Source: Mycobacteroides franklinii (GTDB taxonomy: Bacteria > Actinomycetota > Actinomycetes > Mycobacteriales > Mycobacteriaceae). Taken from it: 64,000 bases of DNA. The translations under genes and the position numbers were made by a program. Each line of letters opens with the position of its first letter. The stretch's first letter is position 1. The stretch lies in contig NZ_MAFQ01000011.1 in NCBI RefSeq assembly GCF_002013895.1, positions 62,001 to 126,000 on the forward strand. Reading direction: 5' to 3'. Of this stretch, positions 1 through 8,625 are shown piece by piece. The notes under the pieces are model-generated. The model ran no database searches, had not been told where the DNA came from, and saw only the letters and a list, made by a program, of their open reading frames with translations.

Positions 1-1
1 C

Positions 2-793
2 GACACCACCACACCCCGCTTCGATCCGGGCACCTTCGCCCCCGATCCCCGGCCAAGCGCCGTGCACACCATGCTCTTCGCGCAGTTCTGGCTGGAACTC
101 AAGCTGCTGCTGCGCAACGGTGAGCAGCTGCTGTTGACCATGTTCATTCCGATAACACTGCTCATCGGATTGACGCTGCTGCCGCTGGGGCAATTTCCCG
201 GCTCGCGCACCGATATCTTCGTGCCCGCCATCATGGCGCTGGCGGTCATTTCCACCGCCTTCACCGGACAGGCCATCGCGGTCGGGTTTGACCGTCGATA
301 CGGTGCGCTGAAGCGTTTGGGGGCCACCGCCTTACCGGTGTGGGGAATCATCGCCGGCAAGGCACTGGCCGTGGTCACGGTCGTGGTGTTGCAGGCCGCC
401 GTCATCGGCGCAATCGGTGGCGCACTGGGCTGGCGCCCGCCCCCGGTCGGGCTGCTGCTCGGCGCGGTGGTCATCGCCATCGGCACCGCGACATTCGTCG
501 CGATGGGCCTACTCCTGGGCGGCACGCTGCGTGCGGAAATCGTGCTGGCGCTGGCGAATCTGCTGTGGTTCATCTTCGCCGGGCTGGGCGCTCTGACGCT
601 CGAAGACGGTCGCACCACCGATGCCATTCCGCACGCCGTGGTGCTGTTGGCACGACTGTCCCCCTCCGGCGCCCTCTCTGAGGCGCTGGCCGCCGCGATG
701 ACCCTGTCGGTGGACTGGTTCGCCATCGCTGTGCTCGCGGTATGGGGTGCGCTCGCGAGTTACGGCGCACTGCGCTGGTTCAAATTCACCTGA
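2..793 (+). CDS. ABC-2 type transporter permease (5' end outside window)
   Basis: Membrane subunit of an ABC exporter of the ABC-2 family. About six hydrophobic segments are visible, beginning with a helix after the charged N-terminal stretch LELKLLLRNGEQ and ending near the C-terminus. The frame stays open to the left edge, reading PGTFAPDPRPSAVHTM before the first internal ATG at 71, so the true start is probably upstream of the window and the GTG at 62 is likely internal. The ATPase partner is expected upstream. In M. tuberculosis a similar permease lies next to ctaA (Rv1457c, from memory). The substrate cannot be told from sequence. The family call is fairly sure; the start is not. Confidence 0.75.
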   Translation, partial: DTTTPRFDPGTFAPDPRPSAVHTMLFAQFWLELKLLLRNGEQLLLTMFIPITLLIGLTLLPLGQFPGSRTDIFVPAIMALAVISTAFTGQAIAVGFDRRYGALKRLGATALPVWGIIAGKALAVVTVVVLQAAVIGAIGGALGWRPPPVGLLLGAVVIAIGTATFVAMGLLLGGTLRAEIVLALANLLWFIFAGLGALTLEDGRTTDAIPHAVVLLARLSPSGALSEALAAAMTLSVDWFAIAVLAVWGALASYGALRWFKFT

Positions 794-826
794 GCCGGGC
801 ATCCATTGCCCGCATGTGCCATCGAT

Positions 827-846
827 AACTACTACAGCACGTAGTT
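827..846. promoter_or_regulatory. inverted repeat over ctaA -35 region
   Basis: AACTAC at 827-832 and GTAGTT at 841-846 are perfect reverse complements with an 8-nt spacer. CAGCACGT also occurs twice here, at 835-842 and 863-870. The position over the expected -35 suggests an operator for heme A synthesis; the regulator is unknown. Confidence 0.3.
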
Positions 847-856
847 GGGCGTGGCA

Positions 857-862
857 TAGACT
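857..862 (+). promoter_or_regulatory. -10 box of leaderless ctaA promoter
   Basis: TAGACT lies 6 nt before the GTG start of ctaA, which is the mycobacterial TANNNT arrangement for a transcript beginning at the start codon. The inverted repeat AACTAC-N8-GTAGTT (827-846) covers the -35 area. Confidence 0.55.
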
Positions 863-868
863 CAGCAC

Positions 869-1855
869 GTGCTATATCGAGCGTTCCTGCGGGTGGTCGA
901 TCTGCTGCCGATGCCGAGCCTGCGGACGCAGCGACTCATTGCCGCCGCGGTGGTGCTCACACAAGGTGGCATTGCCGTCACCGGCGCCGTCGTGCGTGTG
1001 ACCGCATCCGGCCTTGGTTGCCCCACCTGGCCCCAATGCTTCCCGGGGAGCTTCACCCCCGTCGCCGTCGCGGAGGTGCCACGTATCCATCAGGCCGTGG
1101 AGTTCGGCAATCGGATGATCAGCTTCCTGGTCGTTATCACCGCGGCGCTGGCGGTGCTCGCGGTCACCCGTGCGCGTCGCCGTCACGAGGTCCTGGTGTA
1201 CGCCTGGCTGATGCCGGCCTCTACCGTGTTGCAGGCGGTCATCGGCGGTATCACGGTGCGCACCGGACTGCTGTGGTGGACTGTCGCGATCCACCTGCTC
1301 GTCTCGATGGGCATGGTGTGGTTGGCAACGCTGCTGTACGTGAAAGTCGGTGAGCCCGATGTTGTTTCCGATCTACCCACCGTGCCACCGCCTCCCGCAC
1401 CGCTGAGTCGGCTCACCGCGTTGATCGGCGTGACGCTGGCCGGGGTCCTGGTGGCCGGAACGCTGGTCACCGGCGCCGGACCGCATGCCGGAGACAAGAG
1501 CATCACCCGCGTGGTTCCGCGGCTGCAGGTCGAGATCACCACGTTGGTGCACCTGCACGGCACCCTGCTCGTCGCCTACCTGGCGCTGCTGCTGGGCCTG
1601 GGATTCGGTCTGGCGGCCGTTGGCGTGACCCGAAATGTGTGGGCGCGCTTCACGGTAGTGCTGGCGCTCACCGCGGCGCAGGCGCTGATCGGAATCGTGC
1701 AGTTCTACACCGGGGTGCCCGCCGTGCTCGTCGCGGTTCACGTCGCGGGTGCCGCAGCCTGCACCGCCGCCACCGCCGCGCTCTGGGCCGCGCTCACCAC
1801 TCCGGAGCTAGCCGCGACCGCCCTGCCCCAGCGGGCCGAGACCCAAACGCTCTAA
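869..1855 (+). CDS. ctaA: heme A synthase (COX15/CtaA family)
   Basis: Membrane enzyme that oxidises the C8 methyl of heme O to the formyl group of heme A for the aa3 cytochrome c oxidase. The 328-aa protein has about eight hydrophobic helices. The family signature GLGCPTWPQCFPG (residues 48-60) carries a Cys pair, followed by HQAVEFGNR with the first heme-ligand His and Glu; further His residues lie in VHLHGT (about 230) and VAVHVAG (about 291). The GTG start is backed by a leaderless -10 box. The 3' end overlaps the convergent ATP-grasp gene by 48 bp. It works with ctaB at 4138-5079, which supplies heme O. Confidence 0.93.
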   Translation: MLYRAFLRVVDLLPMPSLRTQRLIAAAVVLTQGGIAVTGAVVRVTASGLGCPTWPQCFPGSFTPVAVAEVPRIHQAVEFGNRMISFLVVITAALAVLAVTRARRRHEVLVYAWLMPASTVLQAVIGGITVRTGLLWWTVAIHLLVSMGMVWLATLLYVKVGEPDVVSDLPTVPPPPAPLSRLTALIGVTLAGVLVAGTLVTGAGPHAGDKSITRVVPRLQVEITTLVHLHGTLLVAYLALLLGLGFGLAAVGVTRNVWARFTVVLALTAAQALIGIVQFYTGVPAVLVAVHVAGAAACTAATAALWAALTTPELAATALPQRAETQTL

Positions 1856-2773
1856 CGCCTCCTCGACACCGATCACGAACTTTCGCTGCGCGAGGTCACG
1901 TTCCTCGGTCTCCAACTGGCGCCAGCCCAGGGACGGCTCGACCAGCTCGAGCTCCAACAGTCGCGGATCGTTGTCATGCACCCCACCGATCACATCAACG
2001 CGTGCGTAGAGCAACTCGCTCATGGCCACACCGGATTTCGTCGCCGCCGCCGCCAGCGCGGTAGCACCAAACTTCCACAGCGCCGACGACGGCTTCACCG
2101 GCGCCAACTGTTCGGAATGGAACAGCCCAGAGTCATCGACCTCGGCCGCGGTACCCGGCGGGGGCAACAGCGCACCCTTGGTGAACGCGTGCGAGGGTTC
2201 ACCGTTGAGGAAGACCAGTGCTGTCTCACCATGCTGATCGACCCGCGGATCGTAGGGCTGGATGAGCACCGTGCGGCCCTCGTCCTGCAGTGCCTCCGCG
2301 TGATCGCGCGCGGCCTCCGGGCAGCTGAAGCGGCCCGCACCTCGAGAACCGCCCGCTACCGCAGGCTTGATGACGAGTTCCCCGTCGGGCAGCACGATGG
2401 GCTCATCGGGCGCGAAAAACGTGCTCGGCACCGTCGAAACACCCGCGGCAGCAAGATCATTCAAGTAACGCTTGTCGGTATTCCAACGCACCACCGGCAG
2501 CGGGTTGAGTACGTTGCGGACCGATCCGGCCCAACGCAGGAATTCATCCAGGCGTTCGGGGTAGTCCCAGGTCGCACGCAAAATCACCAGATCTGCCTGT
2601 GCGACCTCCGGGTCGTCCCAGGACAGCCACCGTGCATGCAGATCGCGAACACGCAGCGCGGAAACAAGTTCGGCGTCGTCACCGTCACCGGAGACGAGCT
2701 GAGGACAACCGGCCAGAACGATGCGCGGATGGAAGATATCCGGCCGTCCCAGCCTTACGTCCGGGCGACCCAC
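1808..2773 (-). CDS. ATP-grasp family protein
   Basis: A 321-aa cytosolic protein resembling RimK/glutathione synthetase-type ATP-grasp ligases, which couple ATP hydrolysis to joining a carboxylate to an amine or thiol. The central ATP-binding part contains LVIKPAVAGGSRGAG (about 135-150) and the acidic metal site appears in YARVDVI and LELELVEPSLG near the C-terminus. The N-terminal part has LRATWDYPER, typical of the uncharacterised mycobacterial branch. The GTG start overlaps the preceding gene by 19 bp, so the two are probably co-transcribed. The 3' end overlaps ctaA by 48 bp. The substrate is unknown. Confidence 0.8.
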   Translation of the reverse strand: MGRPDVRLGRPDIFHPRIVLAGCPQLVSGDGDDAELVSALRVRDLHARWLSWDDPEVAQADLVILRATWDYPERLDEFLRWAGSVRNVLNPLPVVRWNTDKRYLNDLAAAGVSTVPSTFFAPDEPIVLPDGELVIKPAVAGGSRGAGRFSCPEAARDHAEALQDEGRTVLIQPYDPRVDQHGETALVFLNGEPSHAFTKGALLPPPGTAAEVDDSGLFHSEQLAPVKPSSALWKFGATALAAAATKSGVAMSELLYARVDVIGGVHDNDPRLLELELVEPSLGWRQLETEERDLAQRKFVIGVEEALERLGLGPLGQGGRG

Positions 2774-3087
2774 CCGGCCATCTTCTTGGCGTGACCCGGT
2801 GCCGGGTTGGCCGTGCTGACCAGTTCACGGTCCCATCCCTCGGCGATCTCGATGCCTTCGACCGCCGCCACGGCAGCATGCGCGGTGGCGAGATCGGCGA
2901 CAACCTGATCACCGAGGATCCCGTCGGCGCCCACGAGGGTGATCCGGACACCGGCCTCTCCAACCGGCTGCAACACCGCCTTGGTGGGCATGTGGTGCGC
3001 CTTCACGAATGCGGTGAGCGCCCGGTGCACGGTGGACGGGACAGACACCTTCCGCTCCTGAGCGGCCGGCTGAGCTTCGTCGGTCAT
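2755..3087 (-). CDS. conserved hypothetical protein (110 aa)
   Basis: Small soluble protein with no motif I recognise. The start MTDEAQP at 3087 is chosen over upstream in-frame codons because a TANNNT -10 box (TACGCT) lies exactly 6 nt before it. The next gene, the ATP-grasp enzyme, begins inside its last codons (19-bp overlap), so the two form one transcription unit. The qor gene diverges only 34 bp away. The protein ends in PGHAKKMAGWVART. A partner or specificity role for the ATP-grasp enzyme is only a guess from operon structure. Confidence 0.7.
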   Translation of the reverse strand: MTDEAQPAAQERKVSVPSTVHRALTAFVKAHHMPTKAVLQPVGEAGVRITLVGADGILGDQVVADLATAHAAVAAVEGIEIAEGWDRELVSTANPAPGHAKKMAGWVART

Positions 3088-3093
3088 AGGTAG

Positions 3094-3099
3094 AGCGTA
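3094..3099 (-). promoter_or_regulatory. -10 box of leaderless promoter (110-aa gene)
   Basis: TACGCT on the minus strand sits 6 nt before ATG 3087. It fixes the start of the two-gene unit and lies in the 34-bp divergent gap shared with qor. Confidence 0.55.
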
Positions 3100-3121
3100 C
3101 GTGGCCTGGATACTGGTACTT

Positions 3122-4108
3122 ATGCGCGCCATCGAAGTACCTGCGACCGGCGGACCCGACGTCCTCACCCTCGTCGAAAAGGCAGACCCGGTACCGGGTC
3201 CCGGCGAGGTGCTGATCGACGTCGAGGCGGTGGGTGTCAACTTCCGCGATGTCTATCTGCGCAACGGCAGCTACGCGGCCCCGCTCCCCCATATCCCCGG
3301 GTCGGAGGTCAGCGGTGTGGTGAGCGCGGTCGGGGAAGGCGTCGAGAACCTAGCCCCTGGAGACCGCGTCGCCAGCCCGGTCGCAGCCTGGGGATACGCC
3401 GAATTGACCACCGCGCCAGCCGATTTCACCGCCAAGGTGCCCGAGGGACTGTCCGCCGAGGTGGCGGCGAGCGCCCTGCTGCAGGGAATCACCGCGCATT
3501 ACCTACTCACCTCGGTCTATCCCGTCGCGGCCGGTGACACCGTGCTGGTGCACGCCGGCGCCGGCGGCATGGGCTTGCTGCTGACGCAGTGGGCGACCTA
3601 TCGCGGTGTCCGGGTCATCACCACGGTGTCGAGCGAGGCCAAGGAGAGACTTTCCCGCGAAGCGGGCGCCGCCGAGGTGCTGCCCTATCCCGATCCTGCC
3701 GATCCATCTGAATTCGCTTCACGCATCCTGGAATTGACCTCGGGCGAGGGCGTCGCGGTGGCCTACGACGGCGTCGGCAAGTCGACCTTCGAAGCCAGCT
3801 TGGCAGCCGTCCGTGTGCGCGGTCTGATAGCTCTGTACGGCGCCGCCAGCGGTCAGGTGCCGCCCTTCGATCCGCAGCGCCTCACCGCCAAGTCGGCGGT
3901 GCTGACGCGTCCCACGATGGGCCATTTCATCCGGACCCCCGAAGAGTTCGCGTGGCGTGCCGATGATGTCCTTGACCTGGTGTCACGCGGCACGTTGAAG
4001 ATCACCGTCGGCGCCAGCTATCCGTTGGAGCAGGCTGCGCAGGCCCATAGCGACCTCGAGGCACGCAAGACCACCGGCTCGGTGGTTCTGATTCCCCAGG
4101 GCCGCTGA
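3122..4108 (+). CDS. qor: NADPH:quinone oxidoreductase (zeta-crystallin-like)
   Basis: Soluble medium-chain dehydrogenase/reductase of the quinone reductase class, which passes electrons from NADPH to quinones. The 328-aa protein has the GroES-like N-terminal half (GVNFRDVYLRNGSY, then PGSEVSGVVSAVG) and a Rossmann half with HAGAGGMGLLLTQWA at about 140-155. No structural or catalytic zinc ligands are seen, consistent with the zinc-free QOR branch. The start is ATG 3122, because the frame upstream lies in the short divergent gap. The gene converges on ctaB. Physiological substrate unknown. Confidence 0.88.
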   Translation: MRAIEVPATGGPDVLTLVEKADPVPGPGEVLIDVEAVGVNFRDVYLRNGSYAAPLPHIPGSEVSGVVSAVGEGVENLAPGDRVASPVAAWGYAELTTAPADFTAKVPEGLSAEVAASALLQGITAHYLLTSVYPVAAGDTVLVHAGAGGMGLLLTQWATYRGVRVITTVSSEAKERLSREAGAAEVLPYPDPADPSEFASRILELTSGEGVAVAYDGVGKSTFEASLAAVRVRGLIALYGAASGQVPPFDPQRLTAKSAVLTRPTMGHFIRTPEEFAWRADDVLDLVSRGTLKITVGASYPLEQAAQAHSDLEARKTTGSVVLIPQGR

Positions 4109-4137
4109 GCGTCACGCCCGCGACGGGGACCTGGAAT

Positions 4138-5079
4138 CTAGTAGCCAAGCAGCGTCGGCCAGCCGACAACGGAGTCGACCGCCAGCGCGCAGAAGACGAC
4201 GGCCAGATAGTTGTTCGACTGCAGGAACAAACGCAGCGGCCTGATGGGCTGACCCTTGCGCACACCCGAGTACAGCTGGTGCGCCATCGCCAGGAACCAC
4301 ACCCCGGCCAGGAACGCGACCACCGCGTAGATGACGCCGGCAGCCAGCGCGAGCGCCAACGTCGCCAGCACCGTGAGCCAGGTGTAGACCAGGATCAGTG
4401 TGGTGACCTTCTCCTCGGTGGCGATCACGGGCAGCATCGGGACGCCGGCAGCGCGGTAGTCCTCCTTGTACCGCATCGCGAGAGCCCAGGTGTGCGGCGG
4501 CGTCCAGAAGAAGATGATCGCGAACATCACCAATGCCGGCCACTGAATCGTGCCGGTGACCGCCGACCAGCCGATCATCACCGGCATACATCCGGCGGCC
4601 CCGCCCCACACCACGTTCTGGGCGGTACGGCGCTTGAGCACCAAGGTGTAGACGAAGACGTAGAACGCGATGGTGGCCACCGCGAGTACGCCCGAAAGCA
4701 GGTTCGCGGTCCACCACAGCCATGCGAACGCCCCGACACCGAGCACAACCCCGAAGATCAGGGCGTTGCGAGTGCTCACCGAGGAGGTAGCCAGCGGCCG
4801 CCGCGCGGTGCGTTTCATGACCTTGTCAATGTCCGCGTCGGCGACACAGTTCAGGGTGTTGGCGCTGGCCGCGGCCATGATTCCACCGAGCAGCGTATTC
4901 AGGATCAGCAGCGGATTCACGTGACCGCGATCGGCCAACAACATCGCCGGGATGGTGGTGACCAGCAACAGCTCGATCACCCGCGGCTTGGTCAGCGCAA
5001 CATAGGCGAGGATCATGCGGAGAAAGGGCGGTGCGTTACGGCCATGACCCTGCGCGTCTTGCGTCTCTCGCATCCGCAC
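4138..5079 (-). CDS. ctaB: protoheme IX farnesyltransferase (heme O synthase)
   Basis: UbiA-family membrane prenyltransferase that adds farnesyl to heme B to give heme O, the substrate of CtaA. The 313-aa protein has about nine helices. The first aspartate motif NCVADADID (residues 77-85) is followed by KRTARRPL, and a second conserved stretch is LKRRTAQNVVWGG. A GTG at 5079 and an ATG at 5073 are both possible; AGGAGG lies 9 nt before the GTG, which favours 5079. It is divergent from tkt across 221 bp and convergent with qor. Confidence 0.93.
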   Translation of the reverse strand: MRMRETQDAQGHGRNAPPFLRMILAYVALTKPRVIELLLVTTIPAMLLADRGHVNPLLILNTLLGGIMAAASANTLNCVADADIDKVMKRTARRPLATSSVSTRNALIFGVVLGVGAFAWLWWTANLLSGVLAVATIAFYVFVYTLVLKRRTAQNVVWGGAAGCMPVMIGWSAVTGTIQWPALVMFAIIFFWTPPHTWALAMRYKEDYRAAGVPMLPVIATEEKVTTLILVYTWLTVLATLALALAAGVIYAVVAFLAGVWFLAMAHQLYSGVRKGQPIRPLRLFLQSNNYLAVVFCALAVDSVVGWPTLLGY

Positions 5080-5288
5080 CGCGCTGATCCTCCTGGGTAG
5101 CTTTTCTGGTGAGCCAGCCGACCCGCGGCACTGAGCGCTCTACTACACACGATGGTAGACCGCCAGGGTCGGGCGTCGACAACCAAGGTCGGCCCATTGA
5201 AGTGAACATAGGTTGTCCACCATCGAACTATCACATTGCTGGCGCGGCGTCACCCGGCCTTGAGGCAGCGGCGGGAAATCGGCAGCAC

Positions 5289-5294
5289 TACGAT
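5289..5294 (+). promoter_or_regulatory. -10 box of leaderless tkt promoter
   Basis: TACGAT lies 6 nt before GTG 5301. This shows that the 64 in-frame codons upstream of 5301 are leader or promoter DNA and not coding. It would drive the pentose phosphate operon. Confidence 0.6.
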
Positions 5295-5300
5295 GGGCCC

Positions 5301-7418
5301 GTGACCGCGATCTCGCATGAACTGGCGGAAATCCCGACCGATATCCCAACCCTCACCCGGGCCAACCACCCGGATGACTGGACAGAGCTGGACACGCGTG
5401 CGGTGGACACCGCGCGGGTGCTCGCGGCCGACGCCGTGCAGAAGGTCGGCAATGGCCACCCCGGCACCGCGATGAGCCTTGCGCCCCTGGCGTACACGCT
5501 CTTTCAGCGGCAGCTGCGCCACGACCCCAGTGACACCACCTGGATCGGCCGCGACCGATTCGTGCTGTCCTGCGGGCACAGCAGCCTGACCCTGTACTTG
5601 CAGCTGTACTTGGGCGGGTTCGGCCTGGAACTCTCCGACATCGAGGCGCTGCGTACCTGGGGCTCCCTGACTCCCGGTCACCCGGAGTACCACCACACCA
5701 AGGGTGTGGAGATCACCACCGGCCCGCTTGGCCAAGGCCTGGCCTCCGCGGTCGGCATGGCGATGGCCTCTCGGTACGAGCGCGGCCTGTTCGATCCCGA
5801 CGCCGCGCCCGGCACCAGCCCGTTCGACCACTTCATCTACGTCATCGCCTCCGACGGCGATATCGAAGAGGGCGTCACCTCCGAGGCATCTTCCCTGGCG
5901 GGTACCCAGCAGCTTGGCAACCTCATCGTCATCTGGGACGACAACAAGATCTCCATCGAGCACGACACCAAGATCGCGCTCAGCGAGGACACCGCAGCCC
6001 GTTACGAGGCGTACGGCTGGCACGTGCAGACCGTTGTCGGCGGGGAGAACGTCGCAGGAATTGAAGAAGCCATCGAGGCCGCTAAAGCCGTCACGGACCG
6101 TCCGTCGTTCATCGCGCTGCGCACGATCATCGGTTACCCCGCCCCCACCAAGATGAACACCGGTGGCGTGCACGGCTCGGCCCTGGGGGCCGACGAGGTG
6201 GCCGCCACCAAGAAGATCCTGGGCTTCGATCCGGAGAAATCCTTCGATGTGGCCCCCGAGGTCATCGCCCACACCCGCGAGCTGGTGCAGCGCGGTAAGG
6301 AAGCACACACCGAGTGGGACAAGGGCTTTGACGCCTGGGCCGCCCGCGAGCCCGAGCGCAAGGCACTGCTGGACCGGCTTGAGGCGCGCGCTCTGCCCGA
6401 AGGCTGGGACACAGATCTGCCGTCCTGGGAGCCCGGATCCAAGGGCGTCGCCACCCGTGCCGCGTCCGGTGACACCCTCTCCGCGCTCGGGGCCAAGCTA
6501 CCCGAGCTGTGGGGCGGCTCCGCGGACCTCGCCGGCAGCAACAACACCACCATCAAGGGCGCCGATTCCTTCGGCCCGCGGTCCATCGCGACGTCCGACT
6601 GGAATGCCCAGCCATACGGTCGCACACTGCATTTCGGTATCCGCGAGCACGCGATGGGTTCCATTCTGTCCGGCATCGTGTTGCACGGTCCCACCCGCGC
6701 CTACGGCGGAACGTTCCTGCAGTTCGCCGACTACATGCGTCCCGCGGTGCGCCTGGCCGCGCTGATGAACATCGACCCGATTTACGTCTGGACGCACGAC
6801 TCGATCGGTCTCGGCGAGGACGGTCCCACCCACCAGCCGGTGGAGCACCTGGCAGCCCTGCGTGCGATCCCGAATCTGTCGGTGGTCCGCCCCGGTGACG
6901 CCAACGAAACGGCCTACGCCTGGGCGACCATCCTCGAGCGTCGTTCCAGCACCGGCCCGGTCGGTCTGGCGTTGACGCGCCAGGGCGTGCCCATCCTGGA
7001 GGGCACCAGCCGCGACGGTGTGGCCAAGGGCGGCTATGTGCTGGACGCCGCTGATGGCACTCCCGATGTGGTGCTCATCGGGACCGGCTCGGAACTGCAA
7101 CTGGCAGTGGAGGCGAAGAAACTTCTCGCCGCCAAGGGAATCTCGGCGTCCGTGGTGTCGTTCCCTTGTGTGGAATGGTTCGAGGCGCAGTCTCAGGAAT
7201 ACCGCGACAGCGTGCTGCCGCCGTCGGTACGCGCGCGTGTCTCGGTGGAAGCCGGAATCGCTCAGGGCTGGTACAAGTTCGTCGGCGACGCCGGCCAGAT
7301 TGTCTCCCTGGAGCACTTCGGGGCTTCCGCCGACGACAAGACATTGTTCCGCGAGTTCGGCTTCACCCCGGATGCAGTGGCTGCGGCCGCCGAAAGGTCA
7401 ATCGCAGCAGCTCAATAA
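5301..7418 (+). CDS. tkt: transketolase
   Basis: Thiamine-diphosphate enzyme that moves two-carbon ketol units in the non-oxidative pentose phosphate pathway. At 705 aa the length is usual for the family. The substrate-channel motif GNGHPGTAMSL (about 50-60), the ThDP/Mg motif SDGDIEEGVTSE (about 182) and the GIREHAMG and HDSIGLGEDGPTHQP motifs of the pyrimidine domain are intact. The start is GTG 5301, chosen from the TANNNT box 6 nt upstream and from the match to the N-terminus I recall for the M. tuberculosis protein. First gene of tkt-tal-zwf-opcA-pgl. Confidence 0.95.
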   Translation: MTAISHELAEIPTDIPTLTRANHPDDWTELDTRAVDTARVLAADAVQKVGNGHPGTAMSLAPLAYTLFQRQLRHDPSDTTWIGRDRFVLSCGHSSLTLYLQLYLGGFGLELSDIEALRTWGSLTPGHPEYHHTKGVEITTGPLGQGLASAVGMAMASRYERGLFDPDAAPGTSPFDHFIYVIASDGDIEEGVTSEASSLAGTQQLGNLIVIWDDNKISIEHDTKIALSEDTAARYEAYGWHVQTVVGGENVAGIEEAIEAAKAVTDRPSFIALRTIIGYPAPTKMNTGGVHGSALGADEVAATKKILGFDPEKSFDVAPEVIAHTRELVQRGKEAHTEWDKGFDAWAAREPERKALLDRLEARALPEGWDTDLPSWEPGSKGVATRAASGDTLSALGAKLPELWGGSADLAGSNNTTIKGADSFGPRSIATSDWNAQPYGRTLHFGIREHAMGSILSGIVLHGPTRAYGGTFLQFADYMRPAVRLAALMNIDPIYVWTHDSIGLGEDGPTHQPVEHLAALRAIPNLSVVRPGDANETAYAWATILERRSSTGPVGLALTRQGVPILEGTSRDGVAKGGYVLDAADGTPDVVLIGTGSELQLAVEAKKLLAAKGISASVVSFPCVEWFEAQSQEYRDSVLPPSVRARVSVEAGIAQGWYKFVGDAGQIVSLEHFGASADDKTLFREFGFTPDAVAAAAERSIAAAQ

Positions 7419-7444
7419 CCCCGAATCAGGAAGGGATGAATCCC

Positions 7445-8590
7445 ATGAGCACATCTGATCAGAACGCTAATCTCGCCGAACTGAGCGAGGCCGGAGTCGC
7501 CGTCTGGCTCGACGATCTCTCCCGGGACCGGCTCAACTCGGGCAACCTTGCCGAGCTGATTGCGACCAGGAGTGTCGTCGGGGTGACCACCAACCCGGCG
7601 ATCTTCCAGGCCGCCCTGTCCAAGGGACACGCCTACAACGCGCAGATCGCGGAGCTGGCCGAGCGCGGCGCCGACGTCGATTCGGCAATTCGCACCGCCA
7701 CCACCGACGACGTGCGCGCCGCCTGCGATGTGCTGGCCCCGCAGTACGAGGCCTCCGAGGGTGTGGATGGCCGGGTTTCCATCGAGGTGGACCCCCGTCT
7801 GGCTCATGACACCGACAAGACCATCCTGCAGGCGATCGAGTTGTGGAAGATCGTCGACCGGCCGAACGTGCTGATCAAGATTCCGGCGACCAAGGCGGGC
7901 CTGCCCGCGATCTCGGCCGTGATCGCCGAGGGCATCTCGGTGAACGTCACCCTGATCTTCTCGGTGGACCGCCACAAGGAAGTCATGGACGCCTACCTGA
8001 CCGGCCTGGAGGCCGCGAAGGAAGCCGGCCGCGACCTGTCCAAGATCCACTCGGTGGCCTCGTTCTTCGTATCGCGGGTGGACACCGAGATCGACAAGCG
8101 TCTCGAAGACATCGGCAGCGGTCAGGCACTCTCGCTACGCGGCCGGGCCGGCGTCGCCAATGCCCGACTGGCCTACCAGGCCTACGAGAAGGTCTTCGAC
8201 TCGGACCACCACGCTGGACACCGCTTCGCCGCGCTCAAGGGCGCCGGTGCTCGGGTGCAACGTCCGCTATGGGCCTCGACCGGAGTCAAGAACCCCGAGT
8301 ATGACGACACAATGTATGTCGTGGACCTGGTGGCTCCGCACACGGTGAACACCATGCCCGAGAAGACACTGGAGGCAGTTGCCGATCACGGCATTGTCAC
8401 CGGTAACACCATTCACGGCACCTATGACGGTGCACACGCGGTGTTCCATGAGCTGACTCGCGCCGGGATCGATCTCGATGACGTGTTCGAGGTGCTCGAA
8501 ACCGAGGGTGTCGAGAAGTTCGAGGTCGCATGGAACGAGCTCATCGACGCCACCCAAGCCCAACTCGACGCGGTATCCACCAAGGACTGA
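7445..8590 (+). CDS. tal: transaldolase
   Basis: Transfers dihydroxyacetone units between sugar phosphates through a Schiff-base lysine, linking the pentose phosphate pathway to glycolysis. The 381-aa protein is of the long bacterial class. VTTNPAIFQAA (about 48) and the lysine motif VLIKIPATKAG (about 142) are visible. The ATG at 7445 is preferred over the in-frame ATG at 7436 because AGGAAGG is correctly spaced before it. It lies 26 nt after tkt in the same operon. Confidence 0.94.
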   Translation: MSTSDQNANLAELSEAGVAVWLDDLSRDRLNSGNLAELIATRSVVGVTTNPAIFQAALSKGHAYNAQIAELAERGADVDSAIRTATTDDVRAACDVLAPQYEASEGVDGRVSIEVDPRLAHDTDKTILQAIELWKIVDRPNVLIKIPATKAGLPAISAVIAEGISVNVTLIFSVDRHKEVMDAYLTGLEAAKEAGRDLSKIHSVASFFVSRVDTEIDKRLEDIGSGQALSLRGRAGVANARLAYQAYEKVFDSDHHAGHRFAALKGAGARVQRPLWASTGVKNPEYDDTMYVVDLVAPHTVNTMPEKTLEAVADHGIVTGNTIHGTYDGAHAVFHELTRAGIDLDDVFEVLETEGVEKFEVAWNELIDATQAQLDAVSTKD

Positions 8591-8625
8591 GCGTGGATGA
8601 CGGTCTTCACACGAAAGGCTCATCC

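Noticed and set aside
5109..5300. 64-codon N-terminal extension of transketolase
   Set aside because: The stretch has no similarity to transketolase N-termini I know, and a TANNNT box lies inside it 6 nt before GTG 5301.
5250..6308. Minus-strand ORF of 352 codons inside tkt
   Set aside because: It is antisense to an intact transketolase and its protein is rich in Gly, Val, Asp and Gln with no motif; a GC-driven shadow frame.
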